A stretch of DNA of 64,000 bases from Dryocola sp. LX212 (GCA_041504365.1 CP167917.1:1054001-1118000), one strand, 5' to 3'; numbered from the stretch's first letter, positions 20,515 to 31,736 are shown. The notes: generated by a model from the letters alone, not told the origin. Numbers and translations: made by a program.

Positions 20515-21051
20515 CTACTGCTGAGGCTGAATATCATGAATACGTACAAAGCCCAGCTGCTCTGGCGTGATGCCCGGCAGAAGCAGCGGGATCGTCACGT
20601 CGCTCGGAGCCAGCACGCTGGCAGGTGCTTCAATCTGCTGGTTCTGTACATTCACTTCCTGATAGTTATCCGTGGTGCCCTGAATCCGGCCCCATTCAAC
20701 TTTGCCGCTAAACGCCGGCAGCGGATCGTTGGACTCGCCTTTAATTTTAAGCGTGGCGCGCGTTCCGTTGGCCTCCGCCGCGACGTTGCTCAAAGACATC
20801 CGCAGATTACCCAGCTGGCTGTTCAGGCGAGCAGGCGTATTTGAGCCAGGCAGCAAATAGACGCCGGTGGTGGATTTAGCGTTCAGGGCGTTCTGCTGCG
20901 TCAGCTTTACGGTTTGATCGCCAAGCTTATTCATTAGCTGGGTGAGCGAGCCGACCTCCTGTTTCATCTGGCGCACTTCGGTTTGCTGGGCGCAGGCGGT
21001 CAGGCTCATCAGGCTGCCCACCAGGAAAATTCTTAAGTAAGTCTTTGTCAT
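20515..21051 (-). CDS. yajI: YajI, predicted lipoprotein
   Basis: Predicted lipoprotein of unknown function. The ATG at 21051 gives MTKTYLRIFLVGSLMSLTAC, a signal peptide ending in a lipobox (LTAC), with the cysteine at residue 20. The mature part starts with a short coiled-coil-like stretch (QTEVRQMKQEVGSLTQLMNKL) and then a beta-rich domain of the DUF3251 type, as I recall it for E. coli YajI. 178 residues. The residues after the cysteine are AQQ, not aspartate at +2, so outer-membrane sorting is expected. It stands alone between tsx and nrdR. Confidence 0.85.
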   Translation of the reverse strand: MTKTYLRIFLVGSLMSLTACAQQTEVRQMKQEVGSLTQLMNKLGDQTVKLTQQNALNAKSTTGVYLLPGSNTPARLNSQLGNLRMSLSNVAAEANGTRATLKIKGESNDPLPAFSGKVEWGRIQGTTDNYQEVNVQNQQIEAPASVLAPSDVTIPLLLPGITPEQLGFVRIHDIQPQQ

Positions 21052-21166
21052 AATTAATAATTCCTTGTTTATCATTCCCGATTTAAGCGTAGTTCTCCAT
21101 GGATGAAAAGTCATATTTCATGCCTGCCGGGGTCGTTACCTTTGTACTCCTGCGACTTCGCGGTAA

Positions 21167-21652
<486 letters not shown>

Positions 21653-21657
21653 GCAAG

Positions 21658-22767
21658 ATGCCGCTTGACGAAAAGTTTATGGCGCGCGCGTTGCAGCTGG
21701 CAAAACGTGGCCGCTTTACCACGATGCCCAACCCGAATGTTGGCTGCGTGATTGCTAAAGATGGCGTAATCGTTGGCGAAGGTTTTCACTTTCGCGCCGG
21801 GGAACCGCACGCGGAGGTTCACGCGCTGCGCATGGCCGGTGACAAAGCTCGCGGCGCTACGGCTTATGTGACGCTAGAACCGTGCAGCCACCATGGTCGC
21901 ACGCCGCCATGCTGCGACGCCCTGATTACTGCTGGCGTAACGCGAGTCGTGGCCGCGATGCAGGATCCTAATCCGCAGGTTGCCGGGCGCGGTTTATACC
22001 GACTGCAGCAGGCGGGAATTGAAGTCAGCCATGGTCTGATGATGAACGAGGCCGAAGCGTTAAACCGTGGCTTCCTTAAGCGCATGCGCACGGGGTTCCC
22101 CTTTATCCAGCTCAAGCTGGGTGCCTCGCTGGATGGCCGTACCGCAATGGCCAGCGGCGAAAGCCAGTGGATTACTTCTCCGCAATCCCGCCGTGATGTG
22201 CAGCGCCTGCGTGCGCAAAGCGCCGCGATTCTCAGCAGCAGCGCCACCGTGCTGGCAGACAATCCTTCCTTGACCGTTCGCTGGCCGGAACTTGATGAGG
22301 CGACGCAGGCGGTCTATACCGAAGAGAACCTTCGTCAGCCGACGCGAATTATCCTTGACCGCGAGAACCGCGTGACGCCAGAGCACAAAATCATTGCCCA
22401 GCCGGGTGAAACCTGGCTTGCCCGCAGCGCGGCAGACGAACAAGCCTGGCCGGACGGCGTGGAGCAATTTATCGTGCCTCAGCACAACGGTCATCTGGAT
22501 CTGGTGGTGATGATGATGCTGCTTGGTAAGCGCCAGATAAACTCCGTGTGGGTAGAGGCGGGCGCTACGCTAGGCGGCGCGCTCCTCCAGGCGGGCCTGG
22601 TCGATGAACTGATTGTCTACGTTGCGCCTAAGCTTTTGGGTAACGATGCTCGCGGTCTGTGCCAGCTGCCGGGCCTCGAAAAATTAGCCGATGTGCCTGA
22701 GTTTGCGTTCAGCAAAGTCCGCCAGATTGGCCCGGATTTATGCTTGCATCTGACCCCGCGTTATTAG
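21658..22767 (+). CDS. ribD: Bifunctional riboflavin biosynthesis protein RibD
   Basis: Catalyses the second and third steps of riboflavin synthesis: deamination of the pyrimidine intermediate, then reduction of the ribosyl chain. The N-terminal deaminase domain (about 1-145) shows the zinc site HAEVHALR and TLEPCSHHGRTPPC. The C-terminal reductase domain (about 146-369) begins FIQLKLGASLDGRTAMASGES and binds NADPH. At 369 residues it is two longer than E. coli RibD, with a slightly different N terminus (MPLDEKFMARA). It is tightly coupled to nrdR. Confidence 0.97.
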   Translation: MPLDEKFMARALQLAKRGRFTTMPNPNVGCVIAKDGVIVGEGFHFRAGEPHAEVHALRMAGDKARGATAYVTLEPCSHHGRTPPCCDALITAGVTRVVAAMQDPNPQVAGRGLYRLQQAGIEVSHGLMMNEAEALNRGFLKRMRTGFPFIQLKLGASLDGRTAMASGESQWITSPQSRRDVQRLRAQSAAILSSSATVLADNPSLTVRWPELDEATQAVYTEENLRQPTRIILDRENRVTPEHKIIAQPGETWLARSAADEQAWPDGVEQFIVPQHNGHLDLVVMMMLLGKRQINSVWVEAGATLGGALLQAGLVDELIVYVAPKLLGNDARGLCQLPGLEKLADVPEFAFSKVRQIGPDLCLHLTPRY

Positions 22768-22850
22768 CGGCAGAAACGTAAGCAGACGCCAAAAGATTAT
22801 GATAAAATCCGCCCCCCTGCGGGGCCAAACAGAACCCGTAAAGGAAGAAT

Positions 22851-23321
22851 ATGAACATTATTGAAGCAGCCGTTGCTACTCCAGACGCTCGCGTCGCCAT
22901 CACCATCGCGCGTTTTAACAACTTCATCAATGACAGCCTGCTGGATGGCGCAATCGACGCCCTGAAGCGTATTGGTCAGGTTAAAGATGACAACATTACC
23001 GTAGTCTGGGTGCCGGGTGCTTATGAACTGCCGCTGGCCGCAGACGCGCTGGCGAAAACCGGTCGTTACGACGCCGTGGTTGCGCTGGGTACGGTTATCC
23101 GTGGTGGGACTGCCCACTTTGAGTATGTTGCTGGCGGTGCCAGTAACGGCCTGGCTCACGTAGCCCAGGACAGCGGTATTCCGGTCGCCTTTGGCGTGCT
23201 GACCACCGAAAGTATTGAACAAGCCATCGAACGTGCTGGTACCAAAGCCGGTAACAAAGGTGCAGAAGCTGCGCTGACCGCGCTTGAAATGATTAATGTA
23301 TTGAAAGCCATCAAGGCCTGA
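22851..23321 (+). CDS. ribH: 6,7-dimethyl-8-ribityllumazine synthase RibH
   Basis: Condenses the RibD-derived pyrimidine with a four-carbon phosphate to lumazine, the penultimate riboflavin step; forms a 60-subunit shell in E. coli. The 156 residues include [30 protein letters not shown] and the catalytic histidine in that segment, and [20 protein letters not shown] precedes the ATG. A TATGATAAAAT-type -10 element near 22797-22807 suggests an additional promoter in the 83-base gap after ribD. Confidence 0.97.
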   Translation: MNIIEAAVATPDARVAITIARFNNFINDSLLDGAIDALKRIGQVKDDNITVVWVPGAYELPLAADALAKTGRYDAVVALGTVIRGGTAHFEYVAGGASNGLAHVAQDSGIPVAFGVLTTESIEQAIERAGTKAGNKGAEAALTALEMINVLKAIKA

Positions 23322-23341
23322 TTTTTTGTAAGGGGAAATCT

Positions 23342-23761
23342 GTGAAACCTGCTGCTCGTCGCCGTGCCCGTGAGTGTGCCGTTCAGGCGCTTTACTCCTG
23401 GCAGTTATCTCGCAACGACATCTCCGATGTCGAATACCAGTTCCTGGCGGAACAGGACGTCAAAGACGTTGACGTTAACTACTTCCGCGAACTGCTGAGC
23501 GGGGTGGCTACTAACAGCGCGTATCTGGATGGGCTGATGAAGCCTTACCTGTCTCGTCAGCTCGAAGAGCTGGGCCAGGTAGAAAAAGCGGTTCTGCGTA
23601 TCGCACTGTTTGAACTGTCTAAGCGTGATGACGTGCCTTATAAGGTGGCGATTAACGAAGCCATCGAACTGGCAAAAACCTTCGGTGCCGAAGACAGCCA
23701 CAAGTTCGTCAACGGTGTGCTCGATAAAGCCGCTCCGCAAATCCGTCCCCACAGAAAATAA
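23342..23761 (+). CDS. nusB: Transcription antitermination factor NusB
   Basis: All-helical factor that binds boxA RNA with NusE (S10) and promotes antitermination on rRNA operons. GTG start at 23342, preceded by AAGGGGAAA, gives 139 residues, as in E. coli. The basic N terminus [20 protein letters not shown] forms part of the RNA-binding surface; the C-terminal [15 protein letters not shown] is the family signature. It lies 20 bases after ribH, the usual arrangement. Confidence 0.97.
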   Translation: MKPAARRRARECAVQALYSWQLSRNDISDVEYQFLAEQDVKDVDVNYFRELLSGVATNSAYLDGLMKPYLSRQLEELGQVEKAVLRIALFELSKRDDVPYKVAINEAIELAKTFGAEDSHKFVNGVLDKAAPQIRPHRK

Positions 23762-23769
23762 TCTCCACT

Positions 23770-23790
23770 AAGGCCGGTAAATCCGGCCTT
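23770..23790 (+). terminator. Hairpin between nusB and thiL
   Basis: AAGGCCGG and CCGGCCTT form a stem around TAAAT, followed by CATCTTTTAG. The T-run is short and late, so this is more likely an attenuating or RNA-processing hairpin than a full terminator. Confidence 0.5.
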
Positions 23791-23811
23791 CATCTTTTAG
23801 AGGCATAACGC

Positions 23812-24789
23812 ATGGCATGCGGTGAGTTTTCCCTGATTGCCCGTTATTTTGATCGCGTAAGAAGTTCTCGTCGTGATGTCGACACTGGTATTGGTGACGA
23901 TTGTGCTCTTCTCAGCGTTGCGGAAAAGCAGCAGCTGGCGATCAGTACCGATACGCTCGTCTCAGGGATTCACTTCCTGGCGGATATCGAACCTGGCGAT
24001 CTGGGCTACAAAGCACTGGCTGTTAACTTAAGCGATCTGGCCGCTATGGGCGCCGATCCTGCCTGGTTGACGCTGGCTATTACCCTTCCTGAAGTCGATG
24101 AAAGCTGGCTCGAGGCCTTCAGCGACAGCCTGTTTGAACAACTCGATTACTACGATATGCAGCTGATCGGCGGCGACACGACGCGTGGACCGCTCTCGAT
24201 GACGCTGGGTATCCACGGCCTGGTGCCGACCGGACGTGCACTTAAGCGCAGCGGCGCCCGACCTGGCGACTGGATTTACGTCACCGGCACGCCGGGCGAC
24301 AGCGCGGCAGGGCTGGCGATTCTGCAAAACCGTCTTGCTGTGGCAGACGAAAAACAGGCGGACTATCTGGTGAAGCGCCATTTACGCCCTAAGCCTCGTG
24401 TCTTACACGGCCAGGCGCTGCGCGATCTGGCAAGCAGCGCCATCGATCTTTCCGATGGGCTGATTTCCGATCTCGGTCATATCCTTAAAGCGAGCGACTG
24501 CGGTGCGCGCATCACGCTGGATACCTTCCCGTACTCAGAGGCTATGCTGGCAAACGTTGATGCAGAGCAGGCGCTGAGCTGGGCGCTCTCCGGCGGCGAA
24601 GATTACGAGCTATGCTTCACCGTACCGGAACTTAACCGCGGCGCGCTGGATGTCGCTATCGGCAATTTAGGCGTGCCGTTTACCTGCATCGGTCAGATTG
24701 GCGCGGCGTCAGAAGGGCTTCAGTTCTTCGTCGACGGCAAGTCTGCGGACGTGAATTTAAAAGGATACGACCACTTTGCCTCGCTCTAA
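23812..24789 (+). CDS. thiL: Thiamine-monophosphate kinase ThiL
   Basis: Phosphorylates thiamine monophosphate to thiamine diphosphate, the last step of cofactor synthesis. The 325-residue protein, in the PurM/ThiL fold, shows GIGDDCALL and [11 protein letters not shown] in the N-terminal half, [25 protein letters not shown] for metal and nucleotide binding, and [10 protein letters not shown] in the C-terminal half. Length is as in E. coli. The stop codon overlaps the start of pgpA by 14 bases. Confidence 0.97.
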   Translation: MACGEFSLIARYFDRVRSSRRDVDTGIGDDCALLSVAEKQQLAISTDTLVSGIHFLADIEPGDLGYKALAVNLSDLAAMGADPAWLTLAITLPEVDESWLEAFSDSLFEQLDYYDMQLIGGDTTRGPLSMTLGIHGLVPTGRALKRSGARPGDWIYVTGTPGDSAAGLAILQNRLAVADEKQADYLVKRHLRPKPRVLHGQALRDLASSAIDLSDGLISDLGHILKASDCGARITLDTFPYSEAMLANVDAEQALSWALSGGEDYELCFTVPELNRGALDVAIGNLGVPFTCIGQIGAASEGLQFFVDGKSADVNLKGYDHFASL

Positions 24790-25282
24790 AGATGTTGCGA
24801 AAAGCCGTCTGAACCTGCGCAACCCGTGGCACCTGTTAGCCACCGGTTTTGGCAGTGGCTTGAGTCCGATTATGCCGGGTACCGCGGGGTCGCTTGCGGC
24901 GATCCCATTCTGGTATCTGTTGACGTTTTTGCCGTGGCAGCTCTACTCCATGGTGATAATGCTCGGCATCTGTATCGGTGTTTACCTGTGCCACCAGACC
25001 GCACGCGATATGGGCGTTCATGACCACGGCAGCATCGTGTGGGATGAGTTCCTCGGCATGTGGATAACGCTGATGGCGCTGCCGATCAATGACTGGCGCT
25101 GGGTTGCTGCGGGCTTTGTGATCTTCCGTATTCTGGATATCTGGAAGCCGTGGCCGATCCGCTGGTTCGATCGCAACGTCCACGGCGGGATGGGGATCAT
25201 GGTCGACGATATCATCGCAGGGGTGATCGCCGCGGGCATTATCTATGTGATTGGTCACCACTGGCCGATTGGGCTGATTTAA
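24776..25282 (+). CDS. pgpA: Phosphatidylglycerophosphatase A
   Basis: Inner-membrane phosphatase that makes phosphatidylglycerol from its phosphate precursor. The likely start is TTG at 24776 ([12 protein letters not shown]). An in-frame stop at 24758 rules out longer forms, and E. coli PgpA aligns from this point. The 168 residues include [23 protein letters not shown], the acidic [12 protein letters not shown] and [20 protein letters not shown], with about four hydrophobic segments. It overlaps thiL, which implies translational coupling, and is the last gene of the nrdR operon. Confidence 0.95.
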   Translation: MPRSKDVAKSRLNLRNPWHLLATGFGSGLSPIMPGTAGSLAAIPFWYLLTFLPWQLYSMVIMLGICIGVYLCHQTARDMGVHDHGSIVWDEFLGMWITLMALPINDWRWVAAGFVIFRILDIWKPWPIRWFDRNVHGGMGIMVDDIIAGVIAAGIIYVIGHHWPIGLI

Positions 25283-25283
25283 G

Positions 25284-25345
25284 TGGTGGACGACGCTGCG
25301 CTTTTTCACCTGATCGTAGGTCGAATAAGCGCAGCGTCATCCGAC
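25284..25345. repeat. REP-type unit pair between pgpA and yajO
   Basis: GTGGACGACGCTGCGC and TCGAATAAGCGCAGCGTCATCCGAC form inverted units in the short gap between two convergent genes. No separate T-run terminator is seen here, so the repeat may shape both mRNA ends. Confidence 0.8.
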
Positions 25346-25350
25346 TAAAA

Positions 25351-26334
25351 TCACTTAAATCCCGCGACCTTATGAGGCTGATAAGGCGTTTCCAGCTCGG
25401 CAATCTCTTCCGGTTTTAGCGTAATATCCACCGCCCCCAGTAAATCATCCAGCTGATGCTCACGCGACACGCCAATAATCGGCGCGGCAATGCCCGGTTT
25501 GCTCAGTAGCCACGCCAGCGCGATCTGCGCCCGGGAAGCATTTCTTTCCGCCGCTACGTTTGCCAGCCGCTCTGCAATCACCGCGTCGTTCTGCCTTGTT
25601 TCCTCGCTCTCCTCGTAAAGCGTTTTACCGACCTTATCGGAGACGGATCGGGCGGTGGTATCGCCCCACGGGCGGGTCAACTTGCCGCGCGCCAATGGGC
25701 TCCAGGGTATAACCGCCACGCCTTGCTCGTAGCACAGCGGCAGCATATCCAGCTCTTCTTCGCGATAGATCAGGTTGTAGTGATCCTGCATGGTCACGAA
25801 ACGCGCCCAGACGTGCCGATCCTGCAGGGCCAGCGCCTGGGCAAACTGCGCGCTGTGCATGGAAGAGGCACCGATATAGCGCGCCTTGCCCGCTTTCACC
25901 ACGTCGTTCAGGGCTTCGAGAGTCTCTTCGATTGGCGTGTCGTAGTCCCAGCGGTGGATTTGCAGCAGATCGACATAGTCGGTGCCAAGGCGCTGAAGGC
26001 TGTCGTCAATGGAACGCAGAATCTGACTGCGGGACAGCCCCTGCGGCAGATCGCCAACCGGGTAATAGACCTTGGTCGCCAGCACGACATCCTCCCGGCG
26101 GGCGAAATCTTTCAGCGCGCGCCCGACAATCTCTTCGCTGCTACCGTCAGAATAGCTGTTGGCGGTATCAAAGAAATTAATGCCGTTATCGATAGCGTGT
26201 TTGATGATAAGGCGGCTGCTCTCTTCCGGCAGCGTCCAGGCGTGATTTCCCCTGTCCGGCTCGCCAAAGGTCATGCAGCCGAGGCAAAGACGGGAAACCC
26301 GGAGGTCGGTTTTGCCTAAGGTGTTGTATTGCAT
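25351..26334 (-). CDS. yajO: YajO, aldo/keto reductase
   Basis: NADPH-dependent aldo/keto reductase. E. coli YajO has been linked to 2-methyl-branched and phosphosugar substrates, including formation of deoxyxylulose phosphate, but its natural role is unsure. The 327-residue TIM barrel shows LCLGCMTFGEP, DTANSYSDGSSEEIVGRAL with the catalytic tyrosine, LATKVYYPVG with the catalytic lysine and LLQIHRWDYDTP with the histidine. Cofactor-binding PIIGVSREHQL lies near the end. It is last in xseB-ispA-dxs-yajO, 64 bases beyond dxs, so a link with deoxyxylulose metabolism is plausible. Confidence 0.93.
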   Translation of the reverse strand: MQYNTLGKTDLRVSRLCLGCMTFGEPDRGNHAWTLPEESSRLIIKHAIDNGINFFDTANSYSDGSSEEIVGRALKDFARREDVVLATKVYYPVGDLPQGLSRSQILRSIDDSLQRLGTDYVDLLQIHRWDYDTPIEETLEALNDVVKAGKARYIGASSMHSAQFAQALALQDRHVWARFVTMQDHYNLIYREEELDMLPLCYEQGVAVIPWSPLARGKLTRPWGDTTARSVSDKVGKTLYEESEETRQNDAVIAERLANVAAERNASRAQIALAWLLSKPGIAAPIIGVSREHQLDDLLGAVDITLKPEEIAELETPYQPHKVAGFK

Positions 26335-26397
26335 GCTTCCACTCCTGCTTATGTTTGTAGGTTATGACCTAAAGCATAGCAGGAGCGGAGGAGGGGA

Positions 26398-28260
26398 TTA
26401 CTGCAGCCAGCTGCGGATTTTCGCTTCGATACCTTCGGCGTCCAGGCCGATAGCCGCGCGGGCCTCTTCCTGTGTGCCCTGCGGGATAAAGTAGTCGGGC
26501 AGGCCGATGTTCAGCACCTGAACCCGCTTACGGTTAGCCATCAGCACTTCGTTCACGCCGCTGCCCGCGCCGCCCTGGATGGCGTTCTCTTCGATGGTCA
26601 CCAGCAAATCGTGGCTGGCAGCCAGTTCCAGAATCAGTGATTCATCGAGCGGCTTCACAAAGCGCATATCCACAAGGGTAGCGTTAAGCGATTCCGCGAC
26701 CTTTGCCGCATCTTCCAGCAGCGTACCGAAGTTCAGCAGGGCGACCTTCTCGCCTGCACGCTTCTTCACGCCTTTGCCAATCGGCAGGCATTCCAGCGGC
26801 TGAAGCTCAGCTCCTGTGCCGTTACCGCGCGGGTAACGCACTGCGCTTGGGCCATCATTGTAGTGGTATCCGGTGTGCAGCATCTGGCGGCATTCGTTTT
26901 CATCGCTCGGGGTCATGATGACCATATCCGGGATGCAGCGCATGAAGGAGAGGTCGAACGCGCCCTGGTGGGTCTGTCCATCGGCACCCACAATGCCTGC
27001 CCGGTCGATGGCAAACAGCACCGGCAGCTTCTGGATAGCCACGTCGTGAATGACCTGGTCATAAGCCCGCTGCAGGAACGTGGAGTAAATGGCGACAACT
27101 GGCTTGTAGCCGCCGATAGCAAGACCAGCGGCGAAAGTCACCGCATGCTGCTCGGCAATGGCAACATCGAAATACTGGCCTGGGTACTGGCGGGAAAACT
27201 CAACCATGCCGGAGCCTTCGCGCATCGCAGGCGTCACGGCCATCAGCTTGTCGTCGGCTGCTGCGGTTTCACACAGCCAGTTGCCGAAGATTTTTGAGTA
27301 GCTCGGCAGGCCGCCCGAGCTTTTCGGCAGGGTGCCGCTGGTATGGTCAAATTTAGGTACGGCGTGGAAGCTGATCGGGTCTTTTTCCGCGGGCGCGTAG
27401 CCCCGGCCTTTTTTGGTCATCACGTGCAGGAACTGCGGACCGGTCAGGCCGCGCATATTCTTCAGCGTGTTCACCAGGCCATTCACGTCGTGACCGTCTA
27501 CCGGCCCGATATAGTTAAAGCCAAGCTCTTCAAACAGCGTGCCCGGCACGACCATGCCCTTGATATGTTCTTCTGTGCGCTTTAGCAGCTCTTTAATGGG
27601 CGGCACGCCGGAGAAGACTTTCTTGCCGCCTTCGCGCAGGCTGGAGTAGAGCTTGCCGGAGAGCAGCTGGGCCAGATGGTTATTCAGCGCGCCAACGTTT
27701 TCAGAAATCGACATTTCGTTATCGTTGAGCACCACTAGCATGTCCGGGCGGATATCCCCGGCATGGTTCATGGCTTCAAATGCCATGCCTGCGGTAATCG
27801 CACCATCGCCGATCACGCAGACCGTGCGGCGATCTTTTCCTTCTTTACCCGCAGCGACGGCGATACCGATCCCGGCGCTGATGGAGGTGGAGGAGTGGCC
27901 GACGCTCAGCACGTCGTATTCACTTTCGGCGCGCCACGGGAATGGATGCAGGCCGCCTTTCTGGCGGATGGTGCCAATTTTATCGCGACGTCCGGTGAGG
28001 ATCTTATGCGGATAAGCCTGGTGACCCACGTCCCAGATCAGCTGGTCGAACGGCGTGTTGTAGACATAGTGCAGCGCAACGGTCAGCTCCACCGTGCCAA
28101 GCCCGGAGGCAAAGTGCCCGCTGGAGCGGCTTACGCTGTCCAGCAGGTAACGGCGCAGCTCGTCACACAGCTTCGGCAGGCTCTCTTTTGGCAGCGTGCG
28201 AAGCTCCTGTGTGGTATCAACCAGCGCAAGGGTCGGGTATTTGGCAATATCAAAACTCAT
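26398..28260 (-). CDS. dxs: 1-deoxy-D-xylulose-5-phosphate synthase Dxs
   Basis: Thiamine-diphosphate enzyme that joins pyruvate and glyceraldehyde 3-phosphate, the entry step of the MEP isoprenoid pathway and a source for thiamine and pyridoxal synthesis. The ATG at 28260 gives [16 protein letters not shown] and 620 residues, as in E. coli. H49 (SGHFASG), the cofactor motif [18 protein letters not shown] with the following [12 protein letters not shown], and the transketolase-like [10 protein letters not shown] segment are present. It starts 13 bases after ispA ends. The longer reading from 28284 would overlap ispA without family support. Confidence 0.98.
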   Translation of the reverse strand: MSFDIAKYPTLALVDTTQELRTLPKESLPKLCDELRRYLLDSVSRSSGHFASGLGTVELTVALHYVYNTPFDQLIWDVGHQAYPHKILTGRRDKIGTIRQKGGLHPFPWRAESEYDVLSVGHSSTSISAGIGIAVAAGKEGKDRRTVCVIGDGAITAGMAFEAMNHAGDIRPDMLVVLNDNEMSISENVGALNNHLAQLLSGKLYSSLREGGKKVFSGVPPIKELLKRTEEHIKGMVVPGTLFEELGFNYIGPVDGHDVNGLVNTLKNMRGLTGPQFLHVMTKKGRGYAPAEKDPISFHAVPKFDHTSGTLPKSSGGLPSYSKIFGNWLCETAAADDKLMAVTPAMREGSGMVEFSRQYPGQYFDVAIAEQHAVTFAAGLAIGGYKPVVAIYSTFLQRAYDQVIHDVAIQKLPVLFAIDRAGIVGADGQTHQGAFDLSFMRCIPDMVIMTPSDENECRQMLHTGYHYNDGPSAVRYPRGNGTGAELQPLECLPIGKGVKKRAGEKVALLNFGTLLEDAAKVAESLNATLVDMRFVKPLDESLILELAASHDLLVTIEENAIQGGAGSGVNEVLMANRKRVQVLNIGLPDYFIPQGTQEEARAAIGLDAEGIEAKIRSWLQ

Positions 28261-28273
28261 CAGAAACTCGTTA

Positions 28274-29173
28274 TTATTTATCACGTTGGATGATATAGCT
28301 CGCTAACGCTTCCAGGGCCGTTGTGTCTAACGACTGCGCGGTCAGGCCTTCTAACGCGCGTAGCGACTCCTGGTAGAGGTCCCACGCTTTGGCTTTAGCG
28401 TGTTCCAGCCCCAGCAGCGCCGGGTAGGTGCTTTTACCGAGCTGCTGATCAGCGCCCTGGCGCTTGCCCAGCGTAGCGGTATCGCCAATTACATCAAGAA
28501 TGTCGTCCTGCACCTGGAACGCAAGGCCAATACAGTCGGCGTAGCGGTCGAGCAGCGGCAGGGCGGTATGGCCCGCAGCGCCTGCGCTTAACGCACCAAG
28601 GCGAACGGCGGCGCGGATAAGCGCGCCGGTTTTATGACGGTGAATACGTTCGAGCTCCTCAAGCGTGGCCTGTTTGCCTTCCGCTTCGAGGTCCAGCGCC
28701 TGCCCACCGCACATCCCGGCCACACCGCTGGAAACGGCCAGCTCTTTGACCATCGCCAGACGGTCGGCGATATTGACGCCGGGCATGGGGGCATCACTGA
28801 GTATAGAAAACGCCAGCGTTTGCAGGGCGTCTCCGGCAAGAATTGCGCTCGCTTCGCCAAATTTGATATGGCAGGTGGGCTGACCACGGCGCAGATCGTC
28901 GTCGTCCATGGCGGGCAGGTCGTCGTGCATCAACGAATAGGCATGGATACATTCCACCGCCGCGGCAGGGGCATCCAGCGCTTCATCTGCTACGCCGAAC
29001 ATTTCCCCGGTGGCATAAACCAGGAAAGGACGAAGGCGTTTACCCCCTAATAATGCACCATAGTGCATCGCTTTAACCAGAGGACTGTTCTGAAACGGCA
29101 GCGGGGCTAAAAAGCGCAGCAGCGCAGCGTTGGCCCGTTCGGCGTGGGCCTGAAGGTCATGATTGAAATCCAT
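28274..29173 (-). CDS. ispA: Farnesyl diphosphate synthase IspA
   Basis: Elongates dimethylallyl diphosphate with two isopentenyl units to farnesyl diphosphate, precursor of quinone side chains and undecaprenyl carrier lipid. 299 residues, equal to E. coli. The first aspartate-rich motif is [14 protein letters not shown] (about 84-97), the second [13 protein letters not shown] (about 220-232). [16 protein letters not shown] and [13 protein letters not shown] are family signatures. The ATG directly abuts the xseB stop codon, so translation is coupled. Confidence 0.97.
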   Translation of the reverse strand: MDFNHDLQAHAERANAALLRFLAPLPFQNSPLVKAMHYGALLGGKRLRPFLVYATGEMFGVADEALDAPAAAVECIHAYSLMHDDLPAMDDDDLRRGQPTCHIKFGEASAILAGDALQTLAFSILSDAPMPGVNIADRLAMVKELAVSSGVAGMCGGQALDLEAEGKQATLEELERIHRHKTGALIRAAVRLGALSAGAAGHTALPLLDRYADCIGLAFQVQDDILDVIGDTATLGKRQGADQQLGKSTYPALLGLEHAKAKAWDLYQESLRALEGLTAQSLDTTALEALASYIIQRDK

Positions 29174-29416
29174 TTACTCGGCGTCCGGCGTGAAAGGCTT
29201 GAGGGGCGTATCTTCGCTGTCGCTCAGCAGGATCTGCACGCGCTGCTCAGCCTGCTGCAGTTTCACCTGGCCCTGACGGGCAAGCTGAATACCCCGTTCG
29301 AATTCATTTAGCGCCTCTTCCAGCGGCAGCTCGCCGCCCTCAAGACGGGTGACGATCTGCTCAAGTTCCACAAGCGCGGTTTCAAAGCTGGCAGGGACTT
29401 CAGTTTTTTTCGGCAT
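29174..29416 (-). CDS. xseB: Exonuclease VII small subunit XseB
   Basis: Small subunit of exonuclease VII, which degrades single-stranded DNA together with XseA (encoded elsewhere). The ATG at 29416 gives [20 protein letters not shown] and 80 residues, as in E. coli. It is a helical hairpin: [32 protein letters not shown] is the family core, shown here only in outline (residues 10-41). It is the first gene of xseB-ispA-dxs-yajO and divergent from thiI. Confidence 0.96.
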   Translation of the reverse strand: MPKKTEVPASFETALVELEQIVTRLEGGELPLEEALNEFERGIQLARQGQVKLQQAEQRVQILLSDSEDTPLKPFTPDAE

Positions 29417-29606
29417 AGTGAATGTCTGACTCTGATAATTGTGCGACCCCGCCATGGTAGCGGACTCAATTGTGTAACGCTATGGCAAGCTGTTAGTGAT
29501 ATACTTTCGCGCCTCGGATGCAGGGCATCGCGCCTTTGCAAGTCTTTAAGTCTTCCAGCCCGCATGATTCATCTCATGTATGGCTCACCAACGAATCATG
29601 AGCGCC

Positions 29607-31055
29607 ATGAAGTTTATCATTAAATTGTTCCCGGAAATCACCATCAAGAGCCAATCTGTGCGCATACGCTTTATTAAGATGCTCACGGGGAACATTCGTA
29701 ACGTTCTAAAACACTACGATGAAGATCTGGCGGTCGTCCGCCACTGGGACAATATCGAAGTCCGCGCCAAAGATGAAAACCAGCGTATCGCCATTCGCGA
29801 AGCGCTGACCCGCATTCCCGGCATCCACCATATTCTTGAAGTAGAGGATGTGCCGTTCACCGATATGCACAATATCTTTGAACAGGCGCTGGAACTCTAC
29901 CGCGACAAGCTGGAAGGGAAATCCTTCTGCGTGCGCGTTAAGCGTCGCGGTAAGCATGAGTTTAGCTCCATTGAAGTGGAACGCTATGTTGGCGGCGGTC
30001 TTAACCAGCATATCGAATCCGCGCGCGTGAAGCTGACCCACCCGGACGTCACCGTTAATCTGGAAATCGAAAACGATCGCCTGCTGCTGGTGAAAGGCCG
30101 CTATGAAGGCATCGGTGGTTTCCCTATTGGTACCCAGGAAGACGTGCTGTCGCTGATTTCCGGCGGTTTCGACTCCGGCGTGTCCAGCTATATGCTGATG
30201 CGTCGCGGCTGCCGCGTGCACTACTGCTTCTTTAACCTCGGCGGTGCGGCTCACGAAATCGGCGTGAAGCAGGTTGCTCACTATCTGTGGAACCGCTTCG
30301 GCAGCTCCCATCGCGTGCGCTTCGTGGCGATTAACTTTGAGCCGGTAGTTGGCGAAATCCTCGAGAAAGTTGAGGATGGTCAGATGGGCGTGGTGCTCAA
30401 GCGTATGTTTGTGCGCGCGGCCTCCCGCGTGGCAGAACGCTACGGCGTGCAGGCGCTGGTCACAGGCGAAGCGCTGGGCCAGGTTTCCAGCCAGACTCTC
30501 ACCAACCTGCGCCTTATCGACAACGTTTCTGACACGCTGATCCTGCGCCCGCTTATCTCTCATGATAAAGAGCACATCATCGATCTGGCCCGTGAAATCG
30601 GCACCGCTGATTTTGCCCGCACCATGCCGGAATACTGCGGCGTGATCTCGAAAAGCCCGACCGTGAAGGCAGTGAAGGCGAAGATTGAAGCGGAAGAAGA
30701 GAACTTCGACTTCTCGATTCTGGATCGCGTAGTGGAAGAAGCCACTAACATCGACATCCGCGATATCGCCACGCAGAGCAAAGAAGTGGTGACGGAAGTC
30801 GAAACTGTAGATGCTTTTGCGCCGAACGACGTGCTGCTGGATATCCGCTCCATCGACGAGCAGGACGAGAAGCCGTTTAAGCCGGAAGGGATCGAGGTTG
30901 CTTCGCTGCCGTTCTACAAGCTGAGCTCGAAGTTTGGCGATCTGGACCAGAGCAAAACCTATTTGCTGTGGTGCGAACGCGGCGTCATGAGCCGCCTGCA
31001 GGCGCTGTACCTGCGCGAACAGGGCTTTAACAACGTTAAGGTTTACCGCCCGTAG
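29607..31055 (+). CDS. thiI: tRNA 4-thiouridylase / thiazole sulfur carrier ThiI
   Basis: Puts sulfur into uridine 8 of tRNA and supplies sulfur for the thiazole of thiamine. The ATG at 29607 gives [19 protein letters not shown] and 482 residues, as in E. coli. An N-terminal ferredoxin-like and THUMP region (about 1-165) is followed by the PP-loop SGGFDSG (about 183-189). The disulfide-forming C344 sits in [10 protein letters not shown], and a C-terminal rhodanese domain has the persulfide cysteine C456 in [10 protein letters not shown]. All catalytic parts are intact. It is divergent from xseB. Confidence 0.97.
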   Translation: MKFIIKLFPEITIKSQSVRIRFIKMLTGNIRNVLKHYDEDLAVVRHWDNIEVRAKDENQRIAIREALTRIPGIHHILEVEDVPFTDMHNIFEQALELYRDKLEGKSFCVRVKRRGKHEFSSIEVERYVGGGLNQHIESARVKLTHPDVTVNLEIENDRLLLVKGRYEGIGGFPIGTQEDVLSLISGGFDSGVSSYMLMRRGCRVHYCFFNLGGAAHEIGVKQVAHYLWNRFGSSHRVRFVAINFEPVVGEILEKVEDGQMGVVLKRMFVRAASRVAERYGVQALVTGEALGQVSSQTLTNLRLIDNVSDTLILRPLISHDKEHIIDLAREIGTADFARTMPEYCGVISKSPTVKAVKAKIEAEEENFDFSILDRVVEEATNIDIRDIATQSKEVVTEVETVDAFAPNDVLLDIRSIDEQDEKPFKPEGIEVASLPFYKLSSKFGDLDQSKTYLLWCERGVMSRLQALYLREQGFNNVKVYRP

Positions 31056-31132
31056 CCTGGCGGATGACGCTACGCTTTTCCGTCCTGCCCCACATCGGTG
31101 GTAGGGGGATAAGCGCCAGCGTCATCCACCGC
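31056..31132. repeat. REP-type pair between thiI and yajL
   Basis: CCTGGCGGATGACGCTACGCTT and GGTAGGGGGATAAGCGCCAGCGTCATCCACC are inverted REP-type units filling the gap between two convergent genes. Confidence 0.8.
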
Positions 31133-31142
31133 ATCCTGAAAA

Positions 31143-31736
31143 TTAATAATCCCGGTAGCTATAGATCCCGGCAGCCATCACCAGCTGCTGCGACACCTCA
31201 TGCGCTTTCTCGCGCCCGACCAGCAGGTCGATAATCTTCAGTGCAAAATCAATTGCCGTACCCGGCCCCTGGCTGGTGAGCAGGTTCACCCGCGGATCCC
31301 AGACCACGCGTTTGTCCTGCCACTGCTCTTCCGGGATCGTCTCCTTCAGGCCGGGGAAGCCGGTCATATTGCCAATCGGGAAGATCTCGTGCGGCACCAG
31401 CACCGTGCCGGCAGCTGCACAGATGGCGGCGACGATACGGCCGGAGAGATGAAACTGGCGCACGGTTTCCACCAGCAGCGGGCTGTCGCGGAAGCATTCC
31501 GCGCCTTTCAGGCCGCCGGGCAGAACAATGACGTCGAAGTCACCATCGGCAATTTCCACCAGCGGTGCGTCGGCGACGATTTGTACGCCGCGTGAACAGG
31601 TGACGGTGAGGTTACCGTCGCTGGCAACGCTTGCCGTTGTCACTTTGATGCCGCCGCGGACCAGTAAGTCGATGGTGGTGACGGCTTCGGTTTCTTCAGT
31701 TCCAGGTGCCAGGCAGACCAGAGCTTGAGCGCTCAT
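31143..31736 (-). CDS. yajL: YajL, DJ-1/PfpI family protein deglycase or chaperone
   Basis: Homologue of human DJ-1, reported as an oxidative-stress chaperone and, disputedly, a protein deglycase. 197 residues with the nucleophile-elbow cysteine in [15 protein letters not shown] (near residue 106), the glutamate of the acid pocket near residue 15 (GTEETEAV) and [15 protein letters not shown]. As I recall, E. coli has APAT where this protein has AAGT just after the cysteine, a change beside the active site. The N-terminal coding end overlaps the panE 3' end by 41 bases. Confidence 0.94.
   Translation of the reverse strand: MSAQALVCLAPGTEETEAVTTIDLLVRGGIKVTTASVASDGNLTVTCSRGVQIVADAPLVEIADGDFDVIVLPGGLKGAECFRDSPLLVETVRQFHLSGRIVAAICAAAGTVLVPHEIFPIGNMTGFPGLKETIPEEQWQDKRVVWDPRVNLLTSQGPGTAIDFALKIIDLLVGREKAHEVSQQLVMAAGIYSYRDY

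Noticed and set aside
29463-29606. Riboswitch (thiamine type) upstream of thiI
   Set aside because: The leader is short and lacks the CTGAGA and related conserved blocks of the TPP riboswitch. A TATACT -10-like element is present, but nothing more.
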